Source: Clavulina sp. PMI_390 (taxonomy: Eukaryota > Basidiomycota > Agaricomycetes > Cantharellales > Hydnaceae). Taken from it: a DNA stretch of 64,000 nucleotides. A program made the translations under genes and the position numbers. Each line of letters starts with the position of its first letter. Position 1 is the first letter of the stretch. Under the pieces are notes generated by a model. That model saw only the letters and a program-made list of their open reading frames with translations, did not search any database and was not told the DNA's origin. Positions 22,601 through 32,493 of this stretch are shown here, piece by piece. The stretch is taken from contig WIDE01000021.1 of the NCBI GenBank assembly GCA_015039315.1, positions 62,001-126,000 of the forward strand, given 5' to 3'.

Positions 22601-23589
22601 ACATGGATTTCTCCGCGTTCGATTTCGCGCGCTTCACCGCTGGTACGAATGCGAATCCCGACGCGGGTGCCACGCCCACGAGTTCGGCGGGGAGTGCAGG
22701 CGGTGATATGCACCCTCAACAGCAGCAGCTCGGGCATCAGCCGCATCATCTCGTGTCTGTCAAGGAGGAGGACCCCACTGGGATGGTGGACATGAACATC
22801 CTTCCTGATGGACACGAGGCGTCCCTCCAGTTCCCCAACTCGTCATCTCCCTCTCATTTCATCAATGGACCATGGCAGCAAGGCGGCCAGCAGCAAGGTC
22901 AGCAAGGTCCGTCGGCGGGGTTTGACGTGAATTCGAGCCCGTATGCGCCTCAGCACCATCCGCATCATCAGCACCAGCAGCAGCACCCGCACCATAATCA
23001 GTTTGCCCCTGCTCATGCAGAGGCGATGATGTTCACCCCTCCGCTGTCCTCGCAGTCTCAGCACCCACCCTTCTCGCCCTCTTCGTATTCGCACATGCAG
23101 CACCCTATCACGGCGCAGCAGCATCACCAGCAACAGGGCTCGTCCTCTACGATGGACGCGTCTCCGCCTGCAGGCACTGGTGGCTCAGGCTCAGGTTCAG
23201 GCTTGAGCGATCTGGAAGATGTGGAGGAGGAAGACGAGAGTGTGCTCGATCATGATAATGATAACGAGCAACAGCCTGAGGGTGCTTCTGCAGCAGGAGC
23301 TGGTAGCACGACTCGAGGGAGGAAGGAAGTGCGAGATGCCCAGCCAGGGAGGTTCTCCACGTCGAGCAGCGGAAGCAAGCATGCGCAGATCCGCAAGCAG
23401 TCTCAATCGCAGTCGAGGACACGAACGACGTCTGTTTCGCGATCACGACCTCCACCTGCCAACAAGCAGGCTCGTGCGCTGTCTACCTCGCGATCGAGGG
23501 TAGGAGCAGGGAGGAGCTTGTCGAAAGGCCGAACTGCTGCTGTGGCTGAGGCAGAGGCAGAGGACGATGAGATGAACGTCGACCGATGA
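19608..23589 (+). CDS. bHLH-zipper transcription factor with a long HLH loop
   Basis: Three exons: 19608-21268, 21870-22316 and 22470-23589, giving 1075 aa. The start is ATG 19608 (GCTATGGCT); an upstream in-frame ATG at 19497 is possible. Residues 1-553 are low-complexity (poly-Asn, Gln/His runs, Ser/Pro) and end in an acidic EEEEEEEYV stretch. Exon 2 opens with the basic region KRRRRRESHNAVERRRRDN. His569, Glu573 and Arg577 are the residues that in class B bHLH proteins read CACGTG. Helix 1 (INEKISELATLIPE) is separated from helix 2 (KGVILRKSVDYIRYLQQLV) by about 97 residues rich in Gly, Leu and Met. Helix 2 runs into a zipper-like stretch (KNRDLEAQLAHY). The C-terminal 340 residues are Gln/His and Ser-rich. 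It resembles MiT/USF/Rtg3-like nuclear regulators; the target pathway is unknown. Intron 1 is 601 nt, very long for this window. Confidence 0.88.
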
Positions 23590-23603
23590 GATACTTGTGT
23601 CTC

Positions 23604-23838
23604 ATCTCTCTTTCTCGCTCTGTCTTGGTTCCATCCTTGTTGTCTTCTCATCGTTCCTGTCACTCTCGCGTCCGAATCATCCTGTTCGATTGCTGCTTTT
23701 ACTATCCATCCACCACCGTACTTATCTCTCTTTCTCGCTCTGTCTTGGTTTCATCCTTGTCGTCTTCTCATCGTCCCTGTCACTCTCGCGTTCGAATTGT
23801 TCGATTGCTACTTTTACTATCCATCCACCGCCGTACTT
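23604..23838. repeat. Two tandem ~120-bp repeats in the 3' UTR region
   Basis: A 120-base unit (23604-23723, starting ATCTCTCTTTCTCGCTCTG) is followed directly by a second copy (23724-23838). The second differs by a few substitutions and a 5-base deletion. The repeat starts 15 bases after the bHLH stop codon and is pyrimidine-rich, so it probably lies in the 3' UTR. Confidence 0.85.
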
Positions 23839-26185
23839 ATCCCTCTACACTCTGCCCCTTCTCTCTTCCCATTCGACACCCAGTTGTGCTCCCTTCTCGT
23901 ATCACTGCTCCCCTCCTCCCTTTTAATTGCTTCTCTTCTGCCATTTCGCTCCTCTGGTGACTCGACGCTCAACTTCTCTCTGTGGCTGCACACTTTCCAC
24001 TTCTCGTCATGCTCCTATCTTCTGATCCGCCCCTCGTCCTTTTCACTATTTGTCGTTTGTCGTTGGACCCGTCGTCGCGTATGCTGCTTCTCTCCTGCCG
24101 CCTCTCACCCTCTGCTCTGGGCGGCACTAATTATTGGATTGGTTTGCTCGTCTCTCCATCTTCTCTCTCTCTGCTTCGCTTCTTTTTCATGATCATTGTG
24201 TGCTTTTGTAACAACTACTGCTGACTGCTCCTAGACGTACTTGTAGTCCAAGGAGTTCGTGTACTGGAATCAGAAAAAGAATGGAATTAGGAAATCGGAA
24301 TTGCTACAATTGTGACAAGCTCGGAAACGATGGATGAGATCTTTGAGTGGGTTTTGCGAGCCGAAGTGAGCAATCTGGCAGGACCACCGCCACTCCATGC
24401 GCGTCTAAGGGGGGTCTAGACTGTCCTTCATTGCGCTGGCAATGCCGGCCCAACTCGCAAGCATCCAAGTACTGTATAGCAAACCCATTTTAGAGCTCCG
24501 GTAACTTATGGGGAGGTCTAGATTCCCCTCGATAGGCCAAAAATGGAGAATCTCATTCATCCTCTTCCTTTTTTGCGACTGGACCGGGCTCTGTTGGAAA
24601 CTCGCCCAATATCAGTTGCATTACTTATGAGATTTGGCAAATCCGAGATGGGAGATCCACCCTGATAACAACGGGGCGATGCGGGATGGCGAAGTGCGGG
24701 GTTCTTTTGCTGCACAAGGGGAAGAGAGTTCATGAGTTCATGAACGACCAGCTGGCTATTGACTGGATGGTCGCCGCTGGAAAGAGATTCAGTTACTGTG
24801 GTGGTGGAGGATTTGCGAAAAGCTGGAGCCTCGATCGGATGCTCCACACAGTCGAGACCCCGAGGATGAATATCTGTCGAGTTGGGAATTAAGACAATGA
24901 TGGATCTCCAAATGCCTTTGACCACCAGTGACAGCTAAGAGGGAACAATTGCGAGCCACAGTGGAGTGGTGTGATGACTGACTACTAAGTTCTGTTCTCC
25001 GTTGTAATGATAGATTCGGTATTGACCAAAATTTATGCAGAGGGCGCAGCAAAGAGATGTATGATCCATATGGATAGGCCGGTAGGCAAATGGGAATAGG
25101 GGCAGCGAACAAGTAGCGCGCCTGGCAGGTCGCTCGATTGCGAGTGTAACACGATGTTGATGTGCGCGTGCGATGCACAAAATAGGGTGATATTGCAGGG
25201 GCTGAGGACACAGGTATGACTCGAGCATATGAGCCATTATTAAGAAGATCGAGCCATCTGACGGAAGGAAAACACCACTCTAGAAGGAAAGAGTGGACAG
25301 CGAGCACGAAAAGATATAAGGATGAGGAGGGGAGATTTGAAGCATTCGAAGAAAATTGAGGAGTAGTCGCAGGAGAATAGCAGGGCGAACGATAAACGAG
25401 ATGTGGATTCGAGAAGTAGAAATAGGACCTAGCCTTCACCCCAACAGAGTTGTATGTCGGCAGGTCGTTCCTGAACCTGGCGCCGGGCTATTGGACCACT
25501 ACTTCTTCGCGATGTGTTGGAGAGCTAAGCGGCCAAGACAACGCGGCACAATGCGTGGTGGTAAGAGAGTCGGGGGGCGAGTTAATAGAGAGACCAGCAT
25601 CCTATCATCCAGCTCCCTCTCCATGGTATATATACCCCTCTCACTCGCGAATAAACCCGAAAGCCGCAGCGTCACCTGGCAGTCAGGACAGCCTGTCGGG
25701 ATTACGCGACCTATTCAACCTCGGTCATCTGTCGTATCTGCAAAGACCACATGAGCAAGTGACAATCGATGGATGACGTGCTGGATGATTGGGTCTGCTG
25801 ACCTGCACTGCACCCGCATGACGGTAAGACAATGATAATGATCGACGATCGAGGGGTGTCGGACCGGAGCGCGTAGCAATACTCCCGTATTTTGCCAAAA
25901 AAAAAAATCTGCAGGCCAGAGGCAGGGTTTATCCGCTGGGTCAGCTGGGGTCAAGAGATCTCGAGGAACAGTCTCGGTGTCAAGGAGGTTTATGGGTCTT
26001 GTTCGCGCCGAGAACCTGTGACCTTCACAGATTGAGGCTGAGAAAATGATAGAAAGAGTGGTATAGATGGCGAGCATGTTGAGAAGAGCGAGATCTCTAA
26101 ATACTATCAGGGTACTTCAGATGGCTGGCAAGGACACCGGGCAAGTGGCTCACCGAAAAATTCCAATCATGTTAATTCAGAAAAG
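23839..26185. other. Intergenic, no gene seen
   Basis: About 2.3 kb between the bHLH gene and a minus-strand F-box gene that also ends here. Minus-strand open frames at 24557-24925 and 24789-25439 lack recognisable motifs, and the longer begins with GTG. A palindromic TATATATA element lies near 25627. The first 350 bases are pyrimidine-rich and probably belong to the bHLH 3' UTR. Confidence 0.45.
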
Positions 26186-27559
26186 TCACGCTGAAGGTGG
26201 CTCAATATAGAATTGCTCACGTTCCTTCGGCGTAACAATCCGGCCTTCGGTTGACAAGTCCCAGTACATGGACCACACGCCCTGTTGGTCTCGCTGAAAC
26301 ACCCAGTAAAGGCATTTATCTTCGTTAAGCTGTCCAGCTTCCAAAATGATTCGAAGGACTCCACGACTAGTGGGAATGCCTGTGAAGTGGTCTCTACAAT
26401 TGTCTAGGAGAGTCGCAAGGGCCGCGGCTCCGCCGTGCGGGTCTGGTGGCCAGTTCTGGCGATAAGGCGCCCAAAGCCGACGATCATAATCGGCCCGACG
26501 GGAGACATAGGTTGTAAGCGATGGTGCCATGGTAAAAATGGAAGCAATCACTCTGATATTGAGGTACCGCGGGTTGGGTTGATATGCAGAGTGCGTAGCA
26601 TGCGTCTCGACGATGGCACGAAGAGATGGACATGAGATAGAGAACCCCCGCACCATTCTTTCGAGATGAATTGTTCCAAGCTCTGCGGTGGTAAGTACTT
26701 GGATCGTGCTAGTCCGATGAATATATTGCCCCAGCGTCATATATGAAAATACGACAGCTGGATCGAACGCATCATGCGATTGGAGGATGAGGGAAGTTGC
26801 AGGACCCGATGAGTTAAGTACGTTGGCGGCAATTTGAACTGGAACACTGGCTTCGCCATTGGCTATTCGTGCTAAATATTGGCAAGAGGGAATTTGAGCT
26901 TCTGGAGACACTTGCTCACTTGAGTTCAGCTCATACTCGACTTGTTGAATGGCTGGACATTTTGCAACAAGAGCTACAAAACGATGGAAGGGAAGATGTT
27001 TTGTAGAAAGGGTATGGAGTGGAAGAGTGTCGATCCGACTCAGGATGGAAGCCCAAACCAGCTCGAAAAATTCGATACTTTTATTTGAAGGGTCTTCTTG
27101 ATCACTGTGCCATCCCCCTGACATTGAAATAAGAGGCGGAGCAAGATTATCGAGATGTCCTCCAAGCCGGCGGAAAACTGATGCTTGTAGCCCATCGGCG
27201 ATGACTATCTTCAGAGACGTAACGCCCGTCATCGATGAAAGGAGTTGCTCCAAGTGAGATACCATGGTGGCGTGGATGTAGCGAGAATTGTGGATATGAC
27301 TAGGCTTTCTGACCCGCAAGGAGATGGTCACTTGTCGGGCGGCTCGGACTCGCTCTGGGTGGGCGAGAAGGGCATTCACTACGAGGTAAAAATCGCCCGA
27401 GTCTTCTGAGTGGTATATTGGAATGGTGAACTTGGACCAAATGAACCGGTTACAACATTCGTTCAGGTCTTTGCTGGTGAGTGAGCAGTTGAACAAACCA
27501 GTACGATCGGTCACGTCCAGGATGGAGAGCCATATTTCAGTGGGGAAACGGTTCCACAT
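26186..27559 (-). CDS. F-box-like protein (457 aa)
   Basis: Intronless minus-strand frame with the ATG directly before the F-box (MWNRFPTEIWLSILDVTD ... FNCSLTSKDLNECCNRFIW). The body aligns over its full length with the genes at 12653, 28480 and 30711: HPERVRAARQVTISLR, QLEQLLSSMTGV, GEASVPV, TTYVSRRADYDRRLW and CLYWVFQRDQQGVWSMYWD. The segment LPIYHSEDSGDFYLV replaces the LPLYFSKRSRGFYLV of its relatives, so this copy has diverged in an otherwise constant block. Predicted SCF substrate receptor of unknown target. It is followed in the same orientation by two further copies, a tandem array of three. Confidence 0.88.
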   Translation of the reverse strand: MWNRFPTEIWLSILDVTDRTGLFNCSLTSKDLNECCNRFIWSKFTIPIYHSEDSGDFYLVVNALLAHPERVRAARQVTISLRVRKPSHIHNSRYIHATMVSHLEQLLSSMTGVTSLKIVIADGLQASVFRRLGGHLDNLAPPLISMSGGWHSDQEDPSNKSIEFFELVWASILSRIDTLPLHTLSTKHLPFHRFVALVAKCPAIQQVEYELNSSEQVSPEAQIPSCQYLARIANGEASVPVQIAANVLNSSGPATSLILQSHDAFDPAVVFSYMTLGQYIHRTSTIQVLTTAELGTIHLERMVRGFSISCPSLRAIVETHATHSAYQPNPRYLNIRVIASIFTMAPSLTTYVSRRADYDRRLWAPYRQNWPPDPHGGAAALATLLDNCRDHFTGIPTSRGVLRIILEAGQLNEDKCLYWVFQRDQQGVWSMYWDLSTEGRIVTPKEREQFYIEPPSA

Positions 27560-28479
27560 AAGAGATCCAAGTCGGAGGACCCGTTGATTGGGTCTTTGGC
27601 GTGTTTAATCTCAGAGAACAGGGGCCAGTCCTGGGTTGGTGATGACCTGTTGGAGGGCTTCGTGGGAATCGTACCAAGCAATGACACAGCTTACCATGCA
27701 CCGCATTTGATCTGCACGCCAACAACGATACACTGCAAATACGATCGACGACAGTTTGTTCAGGCTTTGATAACAGCTTACGATCGCTAGGCCTACTAAC
27801 CTATCGCCTCGTACTTGCTGACTCTTAAGATCACCAACTTTAGAAGACGATGGTGAATGGTTCTGCGGTTCACTCTTCTCTCCTCACCTTGTTTGCATTT
27901 GTACCTCGTGGATGACAGTCATCCTACGGCTAGACCGATCAATCGCTGCCGAGGTAGATAGCACCTGGCTACCAGAAAAGTATTCACCATCCTGTTGTAA
28001 GGGCTGGTTCAACTTTTTATGCTCTCACTTGAGTTATGATCCTTCAACAGGTGTCGGGATCTGAGTGCACAATATTTTTCATTACTTTGCTTTCCAAGCA
28101 CTCCATCATAATGTCATTATGACCATGCTGCGTTCTCGTGTTTATCTATTCCCGTCTCTCTTGTATGGACAGCTAGGATGCTGTAGCTAATCATCTCTTT
28201 CATGTTCTGAGCACTGTCGTCTGGATAGTTTATCATGGAATGTTAGACCTGTGGGTCGACTGTAGAGCTTGAGAATCTATTCAGAGCCATATTGATAAAT
28301 GGAAGCGGGAGGTGTTGGTGAGTACACAAGCACTCTGAGCAAATGCACACCCATTGTTTCATGCGTAGTCACTACGCGGACCTGATGTGGAGAGGGAGAA
28401 GTTAAACGTTTATCTTCACTATTCAGGCTAGCTAATCAACGAGCCGAAGATCATAAACCGACCACACCTGGCAGAAATA
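27560..28479. other. Intergenic with a relic of an upstream N-terminal segment
   Basis: A 920-base gap between two minus-strand F-box genes. About 100 bases near 27655-27760 align with 29965-30065, which is the coding extension upstream of the F-box in the next gene. Shared blocks include CGTGGGAA...ACCAAGCA, ACCGCATTT and GACACTGCAA/ACACTGCAAA. Here the frame is broken. The remainder is featureless. Confidence 0.5.
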
Positions 28480-30090
28480 TCAGATGGATGGCGGGCTGAG
28501 GTAGAAGTGTTCACGCTCCTTCAGGGTAACAATCCGACCCTCAGTCGACGTATCCCAGTACATTGACCACACGCCTTGCCGGTCTCGCTGGAAAACCCAG
28601 TAGAGGCACTGCTCCTCATTAATCTGTCCAGCTTCTAACAAGACGCGAAGGACTCCACGAGAGGATGCGATGCTTTGGAATTGAGCTCTGAATTTGGCGA
28701 GAAGTTCCGAGAGTATTGTGGCTCCGCCGTGAGCTTCTGGCGGCCACTGCTGGCGATATTGCGCCCAAAGGCCACGATCATAGTCTCCCCGACGAGAGAC
28801 ATAAGTGATCAGTGATGGAACAATGGAAAACATGGAAGATATGGCTTTGGTGTTAAGGTATTGGGGGGCGGGTTGATGAGTTGAATACATGGCATTCGTT
28901 TCGACAATGACTCGGAGAGATGGAAGTGGGAAAGAGAACGCTTTAATCATCCTTTCTACCCGGAGTGTGCCAAGCTCTGCAGTAGTGAGTACTTGAATCG
29001 TACCCGTCCGTTGGATGTACTGACCCAGGGGCTCATACGAAGGTCTGAAGGCTCCAACGAGAACGGAATGCCGTTGGAGGTTGAGAGAAGTAGGAGGACT
29101 AGATGAGTTAAGGATATTGACAGCGATCAGAGCGGGAACGCTGGCTTCTCCATTCGCTACTCGTTCGAGATACTGACAGGGAGGGACGGTAGCTTGCGGA
29201 GGGATCTGCTCGTTCAAGTCCGATACAAATTCAACCTGACTAATAGATCGACGCTTCGAAACGAGACCCACAAAATAATCAAAAGGTAGAGATTTTGTAG
29301 AGAGACTGTGGAGTTGAACGCTGCTGACCCAGCTCAAAATCGGAGTCCAAAGCAGCTCGAAAAATTCCCTTCTTGGAGAGGAGATTTCCCCGCCATCGTG
29401 ATAGTCATCGGACCATACAGTAAGAGGAGAGGTGAAATCCTTGAAAGGTCCTAAAAGATGGACCGTCCTGGCCGTTTGAGGGGCATCAACGACGTCTATC
29501 GTCAAGTGAGTAACTCCCGCCATAAACGACAGGACTTGTTCAAGTTGGGAGGGCATTCGGAAGTGGATGTAACGAGACTGAGCCATACTATGAGGCTTCA
29601 TGCATCGCAGAGAAAGCGTCAGCCGCCGAGCCGCCCGAGCTCGTTCGGGGTGGGCAAGAAGGGATTGGACAACCAAGTAAAAGCCACGCGAGCGCTTAGA
29701 GAAGTAAAGCGGGAGGGTAATGTTCGACCAGATGCTGCGTTCGCACAGCTTATTCATATCACTGCAAGTGAGTGAGCAGTTAAGCAAGCTGGTACGCTCT
29801 GAGATTTCGAGGATAGAGAGCCATATCTCGGGTGGGAGATGGCTCCACATTGGCGTGAAGCGTGAGACGACCGGGCTATTTTGATCTTGGTAGTAGTGTT
29901 CAGAAGCCAGAGACCAGTATTGAGCAGTAAAAGCTGAGAATAAAGCGTCGACCAGCGCGACTGTCTGCACCGTGGGAAGATCTTGGACCAAGCATGCCAA
30001 AGCATAAGACCGCATTTCAGGACTCAGTTGCAGCATATATTGGACACTGCAACATCGGTCCTGTCTTCCCGACCAAGGGTATTTGAGCAT
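28480..30090 (-). CDS. F-box-like protein with 80-residue N-terminal extension
   Basis: Open from an ATG at 30090 (536 aa). The F-box begins at residue 81 (MWSHLPPEIWLSILEISE), and its own ATG at 29850 corresponds to the start used by the paralogues, so the protein may be 456 aa. The extension (CSVQYMLQLSPEMRSYALAC, then LVQDLPTVQTVALVDALF) has no F-box and is not present as coding sequence in the relatives, but a decayed version lies upstream of the neighbouring F-box gene (27655-27760). The body carries LPLYFSKRSRGFYLV, HPERARAARRLTLSLR, LNSSSPPTSLNLQRH and CLYWVFQRDRQGVWSMYWD. Predicted SCF substrate receptor; target unknown. Confidence 0.82.
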   Translation of the reverse strand: MLKYPWSGRQDRCCSVQYMLQLSPEMRSYALACLVQDLPTVQTVALVDALFSAFTAQYWSLASEHYYQDQNSPVVSRFTPMWSHLPPEIWLSILEISERTSLLNCSLTCSDMNKLCERSIWSNITLPLYFSKRSRGFYLVVQSLLAHPERARAARRLTLSLRCMKPHSMAQSRYIHFRMPSQLEQVLSFMAGVTHLTIDVVDAPQTARTVHLLGPFKDFTSPLTVWSDDYHDGGEISSPRREFFELLWTPILSWVSSVQLHSLSTKSLPFDYFVGLVSKRRSISQVEFVSDLNEQIPPQATVPPCQYLERVANGEASVPALIAVNILNSSSPPTSLNLQRHSVLVGAFRPSYEPLGQYIQRTGTIQVLTTAELGTLRVERMIKAFSFPLPSLRVIVETNAMYSTHQPAPQYLNTKAISSMFSIVPSLITYVSRRGDYDRGLWAQYRQQWPPEAHGGATILSELLAKFRAQFQSIASSRGVLRVLLEAGQINEEQCLYWVFQRDRQGVWSMYWDTSTEGRIVTLKEREHFYLSPPSI

Positions 30091-30710
30091 TGAAACGACT
30101 CCACCTACTGCTTCACGCTAAAACGTCTAAATGAGCGAAAGCCCATTCGAGAATGAGGATTGTGTCTTTGCCGCGTCAGTTATGCGAGCCAGAGTGAAAT
30201 GAGAGGTGGACATCAGCAAGGGAATAGATGGCATATATGATTCCAATCTGGAGCAGTCGTTGACCTCTCACCCTCAATCTAAGGGATCGCTTGGTTATGC
30301 TACTGCTTATTGCAACGGTGCGAAGCATGTAAGGGCTCGCAGGATGCAACTTGACAGTGGCCCGAGCTAACTTCTTACCGTCCTTTCGATTTTAATTACT
30401 CATATAGTTCTCCCCAGGATGTTGGAGCCTTAATACTAAGGGTAAATGTGTAAACATTCCCACAGAGAACCACGGAAGTCGAAGAGGAGAGGAGAACGCG
30501 CCATTAAGGGTCATTAATCACTGACTTCTACCATGATCTCTGAGTCATGGTCGTATTGGGAGTCCCCCAGGCCGATGGCTTATATCTTGGATTCAGATAT
30601 AATATTTTGGCCTGACAGCTGACTGAAAGGAATAGTAAATCATTACAGCTATTCGAATGAAGCGATTGAGCAGACACAAGGCTATGATGCTAACAATGTA
30701 GAAAGAGTAA
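30091..30710. other. Intergenic, no gene seen
   Basis: A 620-base gap: promoter of the gene ending at 30090 and 3' flank of the gene starting at 32123. No repeat, RNA or coding relic was recognised. Confidence 0.45.
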
Positions 30711-32123
30711 TTAGCATATTGGCGGGTGGAGATAGAAGTGTTCCCGCTCCTTCGGCGTAACTGTCCGGCCTTCAGTCGACGTATCCCAATACATCGACCA
30801 AATGCCTTGTCGGTCTCGCTGGAATACCCAATAGAGACACTCCTCTTCGTTAAGCCTCCCAGCCTCCAAAATAATGCGAATGACCCCTCGGGTAGTTGGG
30901 ATGTCTACGAAATTATCTCTGAACTTTTCCAGAAGGTCTGCGAGTGCTGCAGCTCCACCCTGATTTTGTAACGGCCACTGATCACGATATGGTGCCCAGA
31001 GCTTATGATCATATTCTGCTCGGCGGGAGACATAGGTTATAAGCGAGGGGCCGATGGCGAAAATGGAAGCTATGACTCTGACATGGAGGAGGAGAGGGTT
31101 GGGCTGATGTCCTGCATACCCATAGGAATCCTCAACAATGACACGGAGAGATGGACATGAGTGCGAGAGTGCTTGAATAGCTTTTTCCACCCGAACTGTG
31201 CCGAATTCTGTGTTAGTCAGGACTTGAACTGTACCCATCCGGAAGATATATTGCCCCAAAGGTTCATACAGTGATTTGAAGGACCCGAGGGCATAGTGGT
31301 GTGATTGGAGGATGAGAGAAGTGGGAGGGGTTGACGAATTAAGAACGTTTACTGAGATTGGGACGGGGACACTAGCTTCACCATGAGATACCCGTTCGAG
31401 GTATTGACAAGGTGGGATCCGAGCGTCAGGAGAGACCTGATCGTCCGTGTTCATTACAAACTCGACTTGTCTGATCGATGGGCAGCGAGAAGTCATCTCC
31501 ACGAAGCGATGAAAGGGGATGAATCTCGTGGAGAGGGTTTGGAGCGGAAGGGTACTGGCCCAGCTCAGAATCGGAGTCCAAAGTAGCTCAAAAAATTCAA
31601 CACCAATACCAGAAGGTTTTTCTTCATTGCTGTGCCAGGTATCAGACCATATTGTGAGAGGGGGAGTGAAGCTTTTGAAATGTCCCCGAAGCTGGTCAAA
31701 TCTGGATAATTCAGAGCCATCAACAATATGTAGTCTTAGCCAGGTGACACCCTTCATCAGTGATAGGAGTTTCTCGAGTTGAGAAGGCATCGTCACGTAG
31801 AGGTAACGAGCCTGAGAGACACTACAAGGCTGCATGGATTGCAGCAAAAATGTCATTCGCCGAGCGGCTCGAGCTCGTTCCGGGTGGGCGAGGAGCGCTT
31901 TGGCGACGAGATAGAAACCGCGAGAGCGCTTTGAAAAGTAGAGCGGGAGGGCGATAGCCGCCCAAATGATGCCACCGCACAGCGCATTCACATCTTTGCT
32001 CGCTAGTGAGCAGTTGTGCAAGCTGGTGCGATCGAGGAATTCGAGAATGGAGAGCCATATCTCAGGGGGTAGATGGCTCCATGTGAGAGTCGATGAATGA
32101 TGGTATGATCGAATTATTTTCAT
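30711..32123 (-). CDS. F-box-like protein (470 aa), partner of GRG copy 3
   Basis: Intronless minus-strand gene. The ATG at 32123 gives a 14-residue leader (MKIIRSYHHSSTLT) before the F-box (WSHLPPEIWLSILEFLDRTS ... SKDVNALCGGIIW); relatives have Met at the Trp-preceding position, here replaced. Next come LPLYFSKRSRGFYLV, HPERARAARRMTFLLQ, MPSQLEKLLSLMKGV, GEASVPVPISVNVLNSS and CLYWVFQRDRQGIWSMYWD. It is divergent from GRG copy 3 across only 370 bases, the same arrangement as the pair at 10833-14017. Predicted Skp1-binding SCF substrate receptor; target unknown. Confidence 0.88.
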   Translation of the reverse strand: MKIIRSYHHSSTLTWSHLPPEIWLSILEFLDRTSLHNCSLASKDVNALCGGIIWAAIALPLYFSKRSRGFYLVAKALLAHPERARAARRMTFLLQSMQPCSVSQARYLYVTMPSQLEKLLSLMKGVTWLRLHIVDGSELSRFDQLRGHFKSFTPPLTIWSDTWHSNEEKPSGIGVEFFELLWTPILSWASTLPLQTLSTRFIPFHRFVEMTSRCPSIRQVEFVMNTDDQVSPDARIPPCQYLERVSHGEASVPVPISVNVLNSSTPPTSLILQSHHYALGSFKSLYEPLGQYIFRMGTVQVLTNTEFGTVRVEKAIQALSHSCPSLRVIVEDSYGYAGHQPNPLLLHVRVIASIFAIGPSLITYVSRRAEYDHKLWAPYRDQWPLQNQGGAAALADLLEKFRDNFVDIPTTRGVIRIILEAGRLNEEECLYWVFQRDRQGIWSMYWDTSTEGRTVTPKEREHFYLHPPIC

Positions 32124-32493
32124 CTCCTTAATGTCGGAGTTATTGTAAGAGGATGCAGTGCGAAGTCAATGATGGTTGTGGGCGCTCAGAATGACCCCTT
32201 GAGAGCAGTGGAATTGTTACCGCACTGCGTGGCTGTGTGAGTGCCGTGGGAATTTTCCTGCCAAGCAATGCCCATTGAATTTGCAATAGAGTCGGCACCG
32301 CAACTCACGGCTCATCAAAACACAGCCCTCGGTCTCGTCTTCACAAACCTCATCTCGGGCCAAAGCGCTGGAAGCAGACCACAAGGAACGCTCGCCTGTT
32401 GCTTCATAAAAGGCCAAAGCGTACCTTCTACACTCTCCTTTTCTCTCCCGTCTCTCCTTCACATCCCCATACCCTCGCCAAAGAGGTATCTCA
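32124..32493. promoter_or_regulatory. Bidirectional promoter between F-box gene and GRG copy 3
   Basis: A 370-base divergent region. A plus-strand TATA-like CATAAAAGG at 32405-32413 lies about 88 nt before the GRG ATG, the same distance as in copy 2. The block GTGGGAATTTTCCTGCCAAG (from 32246) corresponds to GTGGGAAATCCTCCTGCCA upstream of copies 1 and 2 and lies at a similar distance from the GRG start. Confidence 0.6.

Noticed and set aside
24789..25439. Minus-strand open frame of about 216 codons
   Set aside because: GTG start and no domain; the predicted sequence looks like random translation.
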